Shown here: in pieces, positions 38,101-51,750 of the stretch | Layout of the letters: every line of letters starts with the position of its first letter | How positions within the stretch are numbered: the first letter of the stretch is position 1 | NCBI GenBank assembly: GCA_023333565.1 | Contig: JAJKFH010000948.1 | Coordinates: 2,368,001 to 2,432,000 of the forward strand | Direction: 5' to 3' | Source: Puffinus mauretanicus | Taxonomy: Eukaryota; Chordata; Aves; Procellariiformes; Procellariidae | Length of the DNA stretch: 64,000 bases | The notes under the pieces: model-generated | Told to the model about the DNA's origin: nothing | The model's database searches: none | What the model saw: the letters and a program-made list of their open reading frames with translations, nothing else | Translations under genes and position numbers: made by a program

Positions 38101-40340
38101 ATCATCCAATCTGAGCATCTGTTGTAGCTTATCAAAGAATTGGGGATTCATGCTGAGCTACACCAGAACATGGGCTGCAATCTTGATCCTGTGTATGCCC
38201 CATCTTAAACATTTATAGTTTTTTGTGCTGCCCATCTACGTGCAGCTTATCTCTCCCAGCTGCTGAGCTAACTCCCTTTAGGTGGGAAGAGATACAACAG
38301 CTGGTATTCAAATCTTTCTCCAAATCCTCATTCCTATGGGAGATCTTCACAAAGAGAGACAATGGTTGCCATCTCTTTGCTGCGCATAGCCCTCTGTTGT
38401 CCTTTGAGAGACAATGAGACCTAAGGAGCTCTCCTCCCTTGAATGACATTCCAGGAAGGAAGGAAAAGAGGTGTTTCTCTGCTACAGTGCTAGGGCTGTG
38501 TTTCATGTGGCCCTCCATGTGAAGTATAAATATGGAAGAGAGGATGCAGTGTCAAGGTCAGCTGGGATAGGGCTGAAAGACTGCCGGAGTGAAGATGACA
38601 GAGTGGCATGGCATTGTCCACACTGCCTACTAGGACTATTCCCTCATCCAGACCATGCCCAGTCATAGCTGACGAGTGTGCCAGTTGGAATGGCTAATCA
38701 CCTGCCACAGGGGCTTATTAAATGTTAACCAGCCTGGAGAATCCTGTATCACTATTAGATTATGTGCTTGGCACTGTTAAATTCATGTTATGTTAATACA
38801 CATAATCCTAGAGTCCATGGAGTATGTTAACATTCTGGCCAGAAGATTACAAAAGAGACAGTAGAGTGGTTCTACTAAGCAAACAAATTTTCATGCAGGG
38901 ACAGAATGAAAATGCTGTGCAATTATCCTACATAATACAAATAGACTGACTTCTTAAGTGGTATAAAAATGTTTGTACCATTGAAGCAAAAACACATTGC
39001 AGCAGTGTCCTGTTCTTGCTGACAGTAATCCTAGTTGCAAGAAACAATTATTTTTTCGAAAAGGAGGCAGATAAGGGCACATCAAAGAGCAGCAATGGCT
39101 GGCTGCTCCCTAAAGGACAGAGAGCCAAGAATCAAGAGCAGTATCAGAGCTGATAGGGCAAGGGTCTTACCAGCCAGAGCCCAGTCCCACGGTACCTAAG
39201 CAAGGCAAGCAAAGCAGGCCTCGTGACAGTGGTCGGGTTCAACCAAAGGTCCAGATCCTCAGGCAAGCTCATGGTGATGAGGCAGGTCCCAGGTTAGTCT
39301 GCAGGACAGGGTCTGGATCAATGGGGGCTAGGGCTGAACTAGAGACCAACACTCCAATGACTTAGCCCAGGCAGGGACTGAACTTAAAACAGAGCTCCTG
39401 GGCAGGTGATTAGGTGGAGGTCCCAGGTAGCACTGGGTCAGGGCCATTGAGGCTTATTAGCACCCCCAGAACTGAGACAGGGCAGACTGTGCCTAGACAG
39501 CAAGTACACAAGCAGAGAGCAGGCAGAAAACACACAGTCTGCGCAAAGGAGTTATCCACAGTCAAAAGGACTTCAAAAAGAGGACAAAGATTTACTGAAG
39601 AAACAGCAACAAGATTTCCCTGTGGAAATTGGTCAAAAGATAGTATGGGAAAGGAATATTACATTGGACCCTGACAAGTGTTTCTGCCAGCAAATTAAAT
39701 GTGCCTGGTAGCATTCCCAGGCACTGAGGCCAACTGGCATGGGATGGCCTGTGTCTATGCTTGTAAGCTGCCTTGGCTTTTAAGTATCAAACCACATCCA
39801 GCTCAGGAAATTCCCTGCTCAGGCTATACAAGGCAGGACAGTACTCTGGGCATTTTTTGGAGCTTTGGCTATCTAGCAGGGGGAGAGCTATTTTTCTGTC
39901 CCAAAGGTGTCAAGTGTCAAGAAAGTAGTTGGTAGGTAGGACACTAGCCAGTAAATGCGTATGACAAAAAGACGCTTGAATCTCCTGTCCAGGAGAGTGC
40001 CTGTGCTCCAGAGTGACTTACCATTCTGCGTTTCAGAAGTGGGACACATTATGAGTTGTGGGAGCACTTAGATCTCTCCCTCGCGCTGACTGAGCTCTTG
40101 CAAAAGCCTCCGCAGCATGTGTGCTAACAAATCCTGAGCTATCATGGGCTGACAGCAGAGTTCATTCTGGGACACCCTCAGCTTCAATTTTCCTACTATC
40201 CAAGCTGAGTCTTTGGGCTGTGGAGTGCTACCCAGCGCTGCTGTGATTGCATTCTTGCCAAGGAGAGACCTCCAAACCTGAGAACAGATCACAGAAAACA
40301 CAGAATAATTTTTCACTTTTCCGAGGCCACTTAGGATTTT
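35121..40340. other. GC-richer block of unknown origin
   Basis: Base composition rises above that of the flanks, and longer frames cluster on both strands (minus 35613-35128, 36315-35974, 36664-36251 and 38518-38213, among others). I did not recognise a protein family in any frame. The minus-strand frames follow one another with scattered stops, as in a decayed coding element, and 39060-39700 has its own repeat-like, purine-rich texture. A decayed DNA transposon, an old retroelement body or a pseudogene are all possible. No function is assigned. Confidence 0.35.
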
Positions 40341-40384
40341 CCATATCTACGTCATCCCCTTCTGTTATCTATTTTTTTCAGGCT

Positions 40385-41460
40385 GAAAAATTCCACATAA
40401 TTTCTGCTCAGTAGAAGCCAATATACTCTGATCACTCTTGTTTCTTCCTCTGTACCTTTAAGTTATGACTCATCTTTTTAAGACTGTGCAGTCAAAACCG
40501 TATACAGTATTCTGGGATGGACTGTGGATTTGCACAGTAGAATAATGTTTTTGGTTTTGTTCTCTAATTCCTAATTTACTTTTTTTTTCCTTCCTTGAGC
40601 ACTAGCGTTCACCAAGAATGATTGTCAATAGCTCCAAGATTCCTTTCAGGAGTAGCAATAGCTCATCATTATACATGGGCAGTCAGGGTTGTTTCCTGCT
40701 GCCTTTCCTGCAGCTGTGTGATTAGTAACATTGAACTTCCTCTGCCATTTTATCACACAGTCATTTCAAATTCTAAGATCTTTTTCAAATCTTTGCGATC
40801 AGCTTTAGTTTTGTCTACTTTGAATAATTTTGACTTCTCATTATTCAACAACATTTCTAGATAATTTATGTATATATTGAGCATGCATCCCAGGGTAAAT
40901 TCCTGTTAATACAGGAGATCTGTTGTGAGAACTAGCCATTTAGCCTCATCCTTACTTTCCTCTTTTTTAATGAGCAATCTATTTTTTTTGATGAGAGCAC
41001 TTTTGATGAGACACCTTGACTGGGTATTTTTTTAAAATCCAAGTGTACTTATTCACTTCCTTGTTCACTGCCTAAAAGAAAAGATCATCAGTGAGGGACA
41101 ACTCTCTACAAAAACTGTGTTGACTTTTGCTTGTTTAATCATTAATCATAGATCTATTCATTCTTTCTTCCATTCCACTTTCACTCAATTTTCTTTGCAT
41201 GAAAGACAGGCTTCCTGGCTTGTAGCGCCCAGGAGCACTTTTCAAAATTTTGCATGACATTTACCACTTTCTATTTCTCTAGTTGCAAAGTAAATTTAAA
41301 CAATAGATTACAGACTACACTTAGCTGTTTGGCAATCTGTTTTACAGTCTGGCCACAACCCACTGATTCTGAAAATTTTTTACTATTTTTCACTCTTATT
41401 TGTATTTTCTAAGATTTGTCTTTCTTTTGTTTGTCTTTCTTCACCTTTCCAAGGGAAAAT
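40385..41460 (-). mobile_element. Ancient L3/CR1-like LINE reverse transcriptase region
   Basis: The plus strand keeps the order and spacing of the reverse complement of an L3-type CR1 element: TAACATTGAACTTCCTCTGC with CATTTTATCACACAGTCA (40727 on), CTAGATAATTTATGTATATA (40857 on), TTGATGAGACACCTTGACTG (41004 on), AAAATCCAAGTGTACTTATT (41034 on), CTACAAAAACTGTGTTGACT (41107 on) and ATTACAGACTACACTTAGCT (41307 on). Coding potential is gone. This lineage was active before the avian radiation, so this is the oldest repeat in the window. Identification rests on remembered consensus order. Confidence 0.7.
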
Positions 41461-42617
41461 GTATTGGGGTTCCCAGTTCCCAAAGTCCTTTGTGTTCATT
41501 GAAAGTGATAAAGAAACATTATGAAGAATGACCATGAAAACTCATGGTTCATAAAAATCTGCATGTGTGAAGAGCATTCCAGGAAGAGATCGACCCACCT
41601 CTTCCATTTAGTTTTGTTTTGATCCATGTTGTATGTAACCCTTCTACCAGCTATTGATGGTAACCAAAAGAACTGGATTCAATACACAATGAGTGATATT
41701 AGGTAGTCTGTCCCTTTCCAATTCTTTCCAAGAATTTTTAAAACTAATAAAGACATATGGCTTTTCTGTCAGAGCTTTCTACAAAATTCCAGTTAGTTTT
41801 TTAAATTGCATATTGTATTGTATTCTACTCTTTAAATATATAGATATAGGGGTAGAATAACATATAGGTACAAGGGTAGAGCATATATATAGAGAGAAAG
41901 ATATATGTCTAAATATATAGATAACCTATCAGGAAACTAGTTTTGCTATAACATTAACAAAGTGTTCCTCCCTGCTTTTTGGTTATGATGTCTGCTATAT
42001 AAAAAAGTGATCAGTTAACAAAAGAGTTACAACAAGATCTCTTCATCCTGGAAGTGGTCTATCTGGAAAAAAATGGAGACATACTGTAAAATTCCATTAA
42101 TCTAGATCACACAGGTCTAATCAAATTACTGTATATATGGGCTTCTGATTAAAGTGAATATAAACACAGCAGTTTCAACCATGTGTCTTCCGTTACACCC
42201 GTTATTAAGAGGAGCACAACTTTTATGAATTTACTACTTCCTAGGATACAAGAGCAGCCTACCTGGGGATTTTTTGAGACATCTAGGTGAGTCTAGTATT
42301 ATGAAGTGCTCTTTCAAAGTTGATAAGGATGACTTTACAGGGAAGTTGTCACTAACTCCATCACACCATTGCAAATATCTCTTTTGAACACAGAATGTAC
42401 ATACTTGAAAAGTGATTTAGCCTTTGCTATTCTTTGGAAAGTTTGAATTCCTTCACTAAAACCACATTTGCTTGATCATATTGTCATGCTGATCACTTTG
42501 GGTTTGGTTTGTCTTTTCGGTGGACAACAGTATACAGGGTTCTATAAAACACTCATTGCAACTGCTATGAAAATTCAGTAGGTTTTCTAAGACAACTATA
42601 CAGACAGGTTTTTTCAC

Positions 42618-42740
42618 GGTCATAGACTCATAGTAGGATTGGGGTTTGAAGGGACATCCTGAAGTCAGCTAGTTCAATGCCTTAGTTGAAATCAGGACTA
42701 ACTTGTAAGTTAATCAGTTTGTTTAGGGCCTGGGACATGT
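42618..42740 (-). mobile_element. Short CR1 LINE 3' terminus
   Basis: The plus strand shows a worn reversed tail (GTCATAGACTCATAGTAGGA, 42620 on), then GGTTTGAAGGGACATCCTGA and AAGTCAGCTAGTTCAATGCC, the reversed CR1 terminal block. Only the last 120 or so bases remain. Confidence 0.75.
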
Positions 42741-45700
42741 CCTCTTTTTTTCCCTGACAGAGAATTCTGAGAGATTTTTAATATTTATAGCCTGCGACTA
42801 GATTTTTAAAATGCCCCAGAAATAACAGGTTGAAACAGCTAAGAAAAGTGACCTTTAGGTACCAAAAGGAATGCAGCAACAGGTATTGGTAATCCATAGA
42901 AAAGAATCCAAGAGGGGGCCATCATTTCAAGTACAGTCAGGAATGCAATTTTAAAATATTTGCATGTAAATGCAAAGAAACTGGACATGGAGCCAGAAAG
43001 GCCTAGGTGAGATGGAGTCTGAAGGTAAGAAGATTGTATGGGAAGGGTAGGTGGGAGCAGGGAGAGGAACTGGGTTGGGATTAATGTGGGGAGTGTCAGC
43101 TGACTTGATGAAAAGGATGTAATTACAGGGGGGGCCTTGTGGACTGGAGGTGCTTACAGGTAAGAAGGCTTGAGGGAGCATGAATTCTGTTTGAGGAGTT
43201 AGTGGATGCTCAGAAGCAGAAAGGACTTCAAGCTCTGACAGACAAAGTGAGAGACGAAGTAGGAGTTTTAGGAACATCACTGCACCCTAGCTGAGGCTTT
43301 GAGAGAATTTTTGGATGTACTCCATCTTTCCCTGCCCTGTGTTTGGCATATCTGACATAAGACGGCTTTCTCATTTGGCTTGTTCTGTTTCAATTCTGCA
43401 TAGTTAGTATGGAATGACATTGCCACATGAACATGTTTCTACTTCAGTCTTAACCCTAAAAAGGTAAAAAAGGTTGGGGAAATTGCTCAAAGATAGATTT
43501 TTAAATATTCTGCTGCTTTTGCTTATGAATCACAAAAAAATCTTGTGAGCGTTCCTTTTAATCCCAGATTGTTGGAAAGAGAGATAGCAAGTCATGTTTT
43601 ATTCCCAGATATTCAGGTCAATGATTCATATGTGCTGGTTTTACAGCAGTAAAATACTGCTTTGAATTCCTTGTACGTTTTCTGCTTTTGTCTAACACCA
43701 CAAATTCTTTATTTTAAAACTTATTGGTATATTTTTTTTCCTTTTCTGGTTTTGTGCAAATCATTTCTTTGCTTCATTCCTCAATTTCCTAATTTGTAGA
43801 AAGGAGGTCTACATCAGAAGGTCTACATTCATCTCATGCTGTGGGCTGTCACTATTCCTTACAAGTTGTTCAGATACTCCAGTAAGGGCCTCCAGAGAGA
43901 AATTTATAAAATAAGTTAGGGTGCAAGTTTGATTGGTGTACTCTGCTCTTCAAGGGAATTTACCATCTCATCATATTCACACTTTTGTTGAGAAAGGGGT
44001 ATTATGAAAATAGATTGTTTCCGTCATAAACGGAAGATGTTGGTAGAATTTTGTCTTTACTTGAACTGTGCTAACATAATTTCAGGCAAGCTCCTCTTTC
44101 TTTGTAATAAATTCTTAGGTGTCCTATGATACGCATCATCAAGTCTGCCAGTTCTTATTGCTGTACTGAAAACCTAGAAGTAAACATAACTAGAAAATAG
44201 GGTAGAGATGAGTAACCCTTGAGCCTAAGCTGTAAACAGAGCCCTAGCTCCTCAGGTGTAACTCCCATAATATGGGTTCATCTTCAGTGTAGGCAGTAAT
44301 GAGCCATGAAAGCTCCTGGGTCCAGAATCACTGGCACGCTAGACATGTACCACCCCACAGTGGAGTCGTGGGAGCTGTTTTCCCAGCTGAAGTGTTTCAG
44401 CTTTGCAAAAATGTGAGTGGAGAATACTTAGGCCTAAGAACTGAGTTGCATTACAGGTAGGTTAATAAATAGACTGCTCGCTCAGATGGAAAGGTCACAG
44501 TGACCTTGTTTATTAAAGAAAGAAGAGATTTTATATTTTTATTACTTTTGGGGTTGTTCTTTTTGGCTGGCAATGATATGCAGGTTAAGTTATAATAATA
44601 ATGTAACCATGGTAATAAAATAATAAGTGCTAATGTGGACTTAATGAAAATGTTTTGGTTAACTAATTTTACTGAATGTATTAACTAAGGGCCCAAGTAA
44701 AACTAAGGGTGCAGCTCTTTCTGTCTTTTCCTAATACAGTGTTTCCAGAAAACTCCTCTGCTTCCACTGGGGTAAGTCACGATGAAGGAGGCAGGCTATG
44801 GCTTTGATATTAGCAATAAAGGTTGTGTTGCAAAGTGTCTTAGTTTAGGTGAGGAGGGTGCTTCTCAAGCAAGTGTTCTGATCATCCCCATTTCCCTGCT
44901 GCGGTACACATTGTGGAGTGGTGTATGAAGTATGGATGAAGACTGGATTCCTTTGGGATGAAGCTAAACTAAGAGGTGTGTTTCAGCAGCATACCTAATG
45001 TGCTCCAACTCCATATGACCATTCAATCCATGAGACCATGCCAAGGCTTGATCAAAATAAAGCTCCCCGAAACATATTGAGTCTGGACATTGGTTTCTCG
45101 GCACTAAGTGTTTCACTCTACATACCTGTACTATTCTTTAATGCAGACATAGTCAAATGATGCAGTAATATCTACTTAAGTCAGCCTTTGACTTTCTGCA
45201 ATAATTTTAATGTTAGATCAGAAATTAAACCTAACAAAAGTCACAAGTCAGTGAGCCAATCCTACCCATTCATAATAAAGTCTGATGGTTGACATAACCA
45301 CAAGGGTCTTTGACATCATCTCGACTGTTTTTAACTCTCTAGTCCCAGAGATTTCTTTCCTGTATATCTTTGAGGTCTGTTGTTGGTGTCTTATACCTCT
45401 CAGCCTTATGCAGATTTTCCCACGTGGATTGTATGGTGGAAAAGTTATCCATGCCCAGTAGAAGAGAGTACAAAGCAGGAGGTGCAGTATTGTAGTTTAC
45501 TTTTTGGCACTACTTATACAAAAGGTAAGAATGGGAAAAAAGGCCTTGTAGAGAGAAGAGAAAGTGTTTAGTGCAGAAAATAGAAACAAACAAAATTCAG
45601 GAAGTGCTTGCTCAGTAATTTGAGCACAGATAGGTCATAGCCATGAGCTAAAACGATTCCAAGGTCCATGGGAATGGGATCATCAGGGTATCCCCAACCT

Positions 45701-48437
45701 TGATGTATTAATGTTGCATCAAACTGATTCGGGTATATCTTAAGTTATACCTCCTGAAGAAGCTCAAAAAAAGAAAAAAAAACACAAAACCACTGAAGGA
45801 AAAGACAACAGCAGAAATAGTGCTTTCGTTAGAGGCATGGCTGTAGGAGTTTGTAGAACATTGGGCTGAGTGTTCACCATTTGATTTGGAATAACAGAAT
45901 TTGGACAACAACTACAGCTTCTATGATGCTATGTAATCTGATGAATCACTGCTGCATATAAGCACTGAGGCCTTGCTGACTGAGACTGATTGTAGAATTT
46001 TGAATCCACAATTAAATTATAACTTCAAATCATTATATCAAACAATGCAAAGGAAAGCTGTTGCTCTTTTTGATCTTCAGCTATTAAAATTTTATGTGGC
46101 TATTCATATGGAACAAAGTGATATGTCTTAAGAACTGGTACAAAACCATTATTTGTTCCTGATCTTAGAAGTCATTTAAGCCATAGCATTTCCTCCCTTA
46201 TGAATGCAAATATTCTTCATTGATCCTATTATCATAAAACATTTACCTCTTTATACTGTAGTGTGAGATTTTTCAGATAAAGAGCTTAAATCTTTAAGTA
46301 ATTCATACTATTATCTTCCTCAGGTCCTCAAGAGAAGCATAGGCAAAGAAGTAGGACAAATAATATTAATATTAAAGTTAATAATGTCAGTTTTTACATC
46401 TGTGTTTTATACCCATCTATCATCTTTTAATCTGTTGCCTCATTTTTAATTTACCAATTCCTCTATCCACACTGCATTTCTCATCTCTTCTTCTCCTTAC
46501 TGTTTAGCTCCAGACTTCCCAACAGGTTACTCACGTGGAGCAATTGGGTAGGACAGGGGCTTGCCCTGGCTTCTTGTGTCGTTCTTTGCCCTTCCAGGTC
46601 ACTTCTTAATTCCTACACCTGCTTTAAACCAGTATGGGAACAAAGATTGTACTCACATCCTTAAGGAAGCACGCGTGGTTAATCCGATGGTAGCCTGATT
46701 TGAAGACACACAAACATCAGGGAGCTCTCCTCATTCTGTTGTATGTCAGAAGCCTTATACAACAGGAGAGAAGAAGCAAAAAAAAAAGTCTCATGAGGAA
46801 CTGCAGAAATCACTGATATTTCAGGATTTGGAAACTAAAGAACTAGGTAAACGGTAAAGTGGGTAATAACTGGCTGAATAATACACCGATAACTGGCAGG
46901 TTGCATATATCAGTAACTGCAAAGTATTAAAAAAAGGTATATATTTAAAATGGAAGCACATAAATGCAGGGCTGAAAGGAGAACAAATCTCTTTCAAAAG
47001 ACAAAAACATCTAGCTCCTTTTATTTGGACAGTAATGCACTAACAGCAGAATGAAATAGATTCAAGCTTCCAATACAAAACAGTTCATCATTATGACAAA
47101 GAAGGAGAAAAATTAGAGATAATTCAAGAGATGAGCAAGAGAAAACATTAAAAATCTAAAGGGGCGACAGAAAAGTTTGAAGTTAAATACAGCTTAGCTC
47201 AGTGATGCCTAAGCATAACAGCTCTCTACACACTTAGTAACTGATGGACTGAGGGACTGAAATGGGGATCACAGGAGAATATTGAGAAACAACTTCCCCA
47301 CGACATCTTTTATATGAGAAAGACTCTCCCCCTACAGAAAGTTTATAAAGAAAGTGAAGAGCAAAAATGTGATCCAACATTGCTTTAAAGTCTTGTTTAA
47401 AACAAGACAGAAAGCTGAGAGTAATGTCCTTTAGGTTAAACAGAACCATACTGGTCTGGACTGCAGAGATGAGTCGTGATCTAAGATTGGCCCCTGAAGA
47501 AGAAGAAGAGATGGGGCTGCAATTTTTGTCCCAGAATCTTCATCCATGGAAACCTACGAGCCTCTGTACACTCTCCAGCCCTGTTCTACCTTCACACACA
47601 GTTGGCCTTAAAGACCATATACAGAGGTTGTGAATGATCAGGCTAAACTAAATTGTATATAATCTACCCTAGAAAGTTGTTCTGGCCTCCTTCATCTACC
47701 CAGGCAGAAACTGAGACAAGAAGATTATTAGAGTTCAGGATGACTATATGATGCTGAAATAACAAAGCTTCATCAAGGGGCTCAGGAAATATATTTACGA
47801 AAATAAATATTTATGTTAGGCTACCTGAGAGAAGGCTAATCAAATTTAGCACAAAGACCCAGTTTTCAGAGGAATAATGCACGAAGACTACAGCACAGGC
47901 TACAGCAGAAGACATGCACTCTGACAGCACAAGGATGGCAGCACAGTTACAGCACATGAGGTGTGCCTTTCATCATCCTGATATTCCAACAGGAAGACAG
48001 ACTGCAGCCACAAGACACCCAAAATGAGGAAATAAAAGAAAATAGGCAGCCACCTTCTCTAAGATTTACAGAGGATGAAGCAGGCAACATTAGGAGATGA
48101 AAGACAATGCCTAGGAGTCAAATAAATATTGATTCCTGAAAGATCTACCTAAAAATCACTTCATTGTCATCAATTAAAATGAACCCAGAAGATGCAGTGA
48201 GAACTTAAATCACATGTTGTGTTCCTTGTTGCATGAAAGTGATCATGGACAGACCTCTTAGACACACGTCTTTGTGCTTGCGTGTTGGCGTGAGAGTGTG
48301 ATGGAATTGAGTCAATACTTAGAAATCTAGATAAAACCAAAATTATCTTCCTCTTCCATATGACCTCATCTTGAAATTCATTGCATTAATTCCTCCATGG
48401 CAAATGGGAGAGGAGAGCCTCACTGTACCTCCGGGTG

Positions 48438-48460
48438 AAAAAAAAAAAAAAAAAAAAAAA
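48438..48460 (+). repeat. Homopolymer of 23 A
   Basis: An uninterrupted run of 23 A followed by TTAAATC. No processed-transcript sequence or target duplication was recognised upstream, so it is listed as a simple repeat and a likely polymorphic site. Confidence 0.9.
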
Positions 48461-49762
48461 TTAAATCTACCTCCAGAAATCCACAAGACATTTTGATGCT
48501 GGCCTTAAAAAGTTCTAGAAAGAATTTCAGCTGGCCTGAGTATGTCTGCTTTGCAAAAGCTGTAGCCGACAGCGTCTGCATGGTGGGTGTGGAGAGTGTT
48601 GGTTAACACATACTTGATGTTCAGGCTGATGGTGGTTTTCCTCAATGGAAGAAATCTTGGGGTGTCTGCATGATGTCAAGATTCCTGTGATCTTCAGATT
48701 CCATACTTTCCGTACTTATTCATGGCTTTTCATCTTCTTCCCATTCACTAGCAGAGTTTATCAAATCATCTAAAAATAACCATATTTTCTGATATCTGGA
48801 AAGTAGCAAATGGATACCCTTCCACAGAAAAAATGAACAAGAAGTTGCCAAGCAATCCTTTGTACAGAAGTTGTAAGCAACTACAATACCACACAGTATT
48901 TCTGAGCATGGCAGCACAGCAGACAACATCCACACCACATTCTTCTTCTTTTCTTTTTTTTTTTTTGAAGTTCACTGTTACCACACTTTTTAAGTTCCAA
49001 AAGTAAAACAGAGAACAGGTGTTTCTAATGTACATCTGTTTTCTAAAACAGCTGGGGAGAAATCCTTTTCTGTGGTAACCAACCTTTCTGGTTAGGTATT
49101 TAAAGGCTATTTTCCTCCTTCCCCTGTTTTTTCTTCTGCATGGTTGATACACTTGGTGCCTCTCTTTTTCTAAGATCATTTTTCCCAGCCGCAGTACAGT
49201 TGGAGAGAACCAGCTCTTTTTGTACAGTCATAACAGATTTCTTTACCCCTTCAGTTTGTAGCATTCAGAATAATCCCTTTGACTCTCATCCAGGCCTCCT
49301 GCCCCTCGAACAAGTTGTAAATTTTTGGTCGTGTGAACACAAACATGATGTGTTGGTGACGCCAGGTGCTAGCATAAGGGTGTCTCTTAAAATAGGGATC
49401 TGAGGAAGGTTCCACTAACCCTCTGATTCAGAAATACCATAGAAACTGATGCAGGTTTGTGTAATTCTAAACAAATATAAGTAGTGGAAAATAGCCTCCT
49501 AAACCACACGTATTTCTGACAAATGCGTAACAGTCTTCGGCACACTTCCAAGATGCATGCCATTTCACCAGTGATTAAATCAGAGGATGAAACCAGTTGT
49601 TCTGTGGGGAGGAGAGAGTAAAAAAAAAACAGCATCTCTCACAGCACTGAGATGGTAAAGATTTGTTCTTTGACTAAGTTTACCGCTTACTAAGTTACAG
49701 ATTTAACAACATTTTTGCAATTCGCTCATCAGGCAAAGTTCATCCAGTACTATGTGCTGTAA

Positions 49763-49819
49763 TAAGGATAAGTACAGGATTGTTCCTGTACTACACGCTA
49801 CTATTCTGTACTTATCCTG
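49763..49819. other. Nested inverted repeat, possible hairpin
   Basis: GGATAAGTACAG (49766-49777) is the exact reverse complement of CTGTACTTATCC (49806-49817), giving a 12-13 bp stem with a 28-base loop. Within it GTACAGGA (49772-49779) pairs with TCCTGTAC (49784-49791) around a 4-base loop. The two folds are alternatives. Confidence 0.6.
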
Positions 49820-51750
49820 TGTCATGTAAATGCACACCTCATTTTTGGTGGAGCTTCTCTTTTCCCCTATCACCTCAAGCACTGTACCATATAGGAAATC
49901 CCAAGCTCTTTTTTTCCTGTCTGAGATGTAATTTTACCTAGTCAGAAAAAGGAAGGATAGCTTTCTCTCCAAAATAGCAAGCGGTGCTGACTGTGCTCAC
50001 ACTTTTCCGCCCTTATACTCAGCACGATCTGTTTCCCAACGCACTAAGCCTCTCCAGTAGCGTGGCTGTACCTCTCCTCCCGCCGGCTTTCCCCATCTGG
50101 GCAGCACAGAGGGACACAGCTGTGAGAGCTGAGACCCATTTAGCAAAGCTCTCTACCCAGCTCCAGCACAGCCTTCCCGTCATAGCCCCAACTGGTCCTG
50201 CAGTGAACCTCTATGTAATTAAGATACTCAATCTTGTTCCATATGTGGTAATAAAGAAAATAGTATCTTTTTTCTTATTAGGCATTCCACTGTGTTTCAT
50301 AATAACTGGAGCAAAAACCTTGGAAAACCAGTTGTTATATTCAAAGGTGTCCTGTCAATAACTGTAACTTCAAAAGAGTAAGAGCTCTTTTCATTCCCCT
50401 CCCACGACCTATGACAAACCTCAAGGTTTCCTTTGCAAGGTATCTGTCCACCACCGTATCAATGAGACTGGATATCTCTTTGACTATAATAGCTGTCTGG
50501 ACAGAGAAACACTATGTCTTGTGCCTTAATAACACAAACCTGTATATAGCCATGCAGCTGGCAGGGTTACCAACTGGGAAAGACCTGTACCCCATTTTGC
50601 TTTCTCAGTTCTATTTCCTCTTTGTGACAGGGGGCTGCTTTGCCATCTCTTTCCCACAGATAGTTCAGGCTGACCTTAAAATTTCAGCATCTCACCAGCA
50701 ATGAGGGTAAACATTTCTTCTGAAGAGTAAAAATCTTAGTCGTATTCTGATGATTTTTGAATAAAACTTCAGCTTGTCCCTGGACTTCATTCCATCGAAG
50801 TCTTCTGTAAAGGTCAACAAAATGCATATTTTTAAGCACATTCTAAAAAAGGGGGGGGCGGGGAAGCAAATACTCTTTAGAGCATTTAAACCGCATAGCC
50901 TGGTAGAGTTTGTTAAATCTTATACTAAACAAAAATTCAAAGAAACTGTTAATCCAGAAACTCCACTTTTACGCACATCAAATCCTGAGTGATCAGATTT
51001 ACCTCTTCTTTCAGCAGCTACTTGTTATAAAATAGCCCTTGCAACCTTTGGAAACGTGCATCCCCACATTTTGTGCCCATGGGTCTCTTAACAGAGGCTT
51101 TTCTTTACTCTTAAGTTCTCAAGATTTCTCCAGCTCCAGGTTCATCTCAGAATTGTATTTGGTTACGTCTTTCTGTCTCAAACATGCATTCAGAATCATT
51201 ACAAAAGTTATTTTCTTGAGTCTTCCAGGTCTGTAATTTGGAGACTGACACACAAATGATTATTCATGCCAAAGAGCAGAAAATAACACTCATTACATTG
51301 CTTTCTTTTGCCTTTGTGATTCCTGCCCATTAAGAGTGGCAGTAGCACACCGAGTTTTAAATTGGCACTCTGCATAGTTCTTACTGATCCACAGCTGCAT
51401 GTGTTTTTAAGTGCTTTTTTGAACAAATATACTACAATTAGGCCAATTCAAAGACCACTCACCCGAAGTTGTCTGCACGTATTGCACTCAAATAAACAAA
51501 ACAGAAACCAGCAAGAGGGCTATGACCACCTGATGTCAAGCCAGAAATTCCTCTCTCTGGCAAGTTATTCACATCCAGAACACCACGGAAATGTCAACCT
51601 GTAGCACAGCAAAACACATTGGAGTGTCATGCATTTTGAAAACACCCCAGACCTTTCCTCACTGCCTGGAACACCCTGAGTAATAACTGGCAAATGTTTT
51701 TCAAAAACCATCACATCATCTAGCAGTATCTCCTTTTGATCAGACCATCT

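Larger units (their letters stand above)
41461..51749. other. Long, mostly unique AT-rich stretch, no gene seen
   Basis: About 10 kb with one small CR1 piece (42618-42740), an A homopolymer (48438-48460), a nested inverted repeat (49763-49819), AT dinucleotide-rich sequence at 41835-41925 and a purine-rich stretch at 42990-43270. Open frames up to 137 codons have no domains. Confidence 0.45.

Noticed and set aside
42951..43280. Minus-strand ORF with a signal-peptide-like start
   Set aside because: It comes from the complement of a purine-rich stretch. The hydrophobic N-terminus is a composition effect and nothing else supports a gene.
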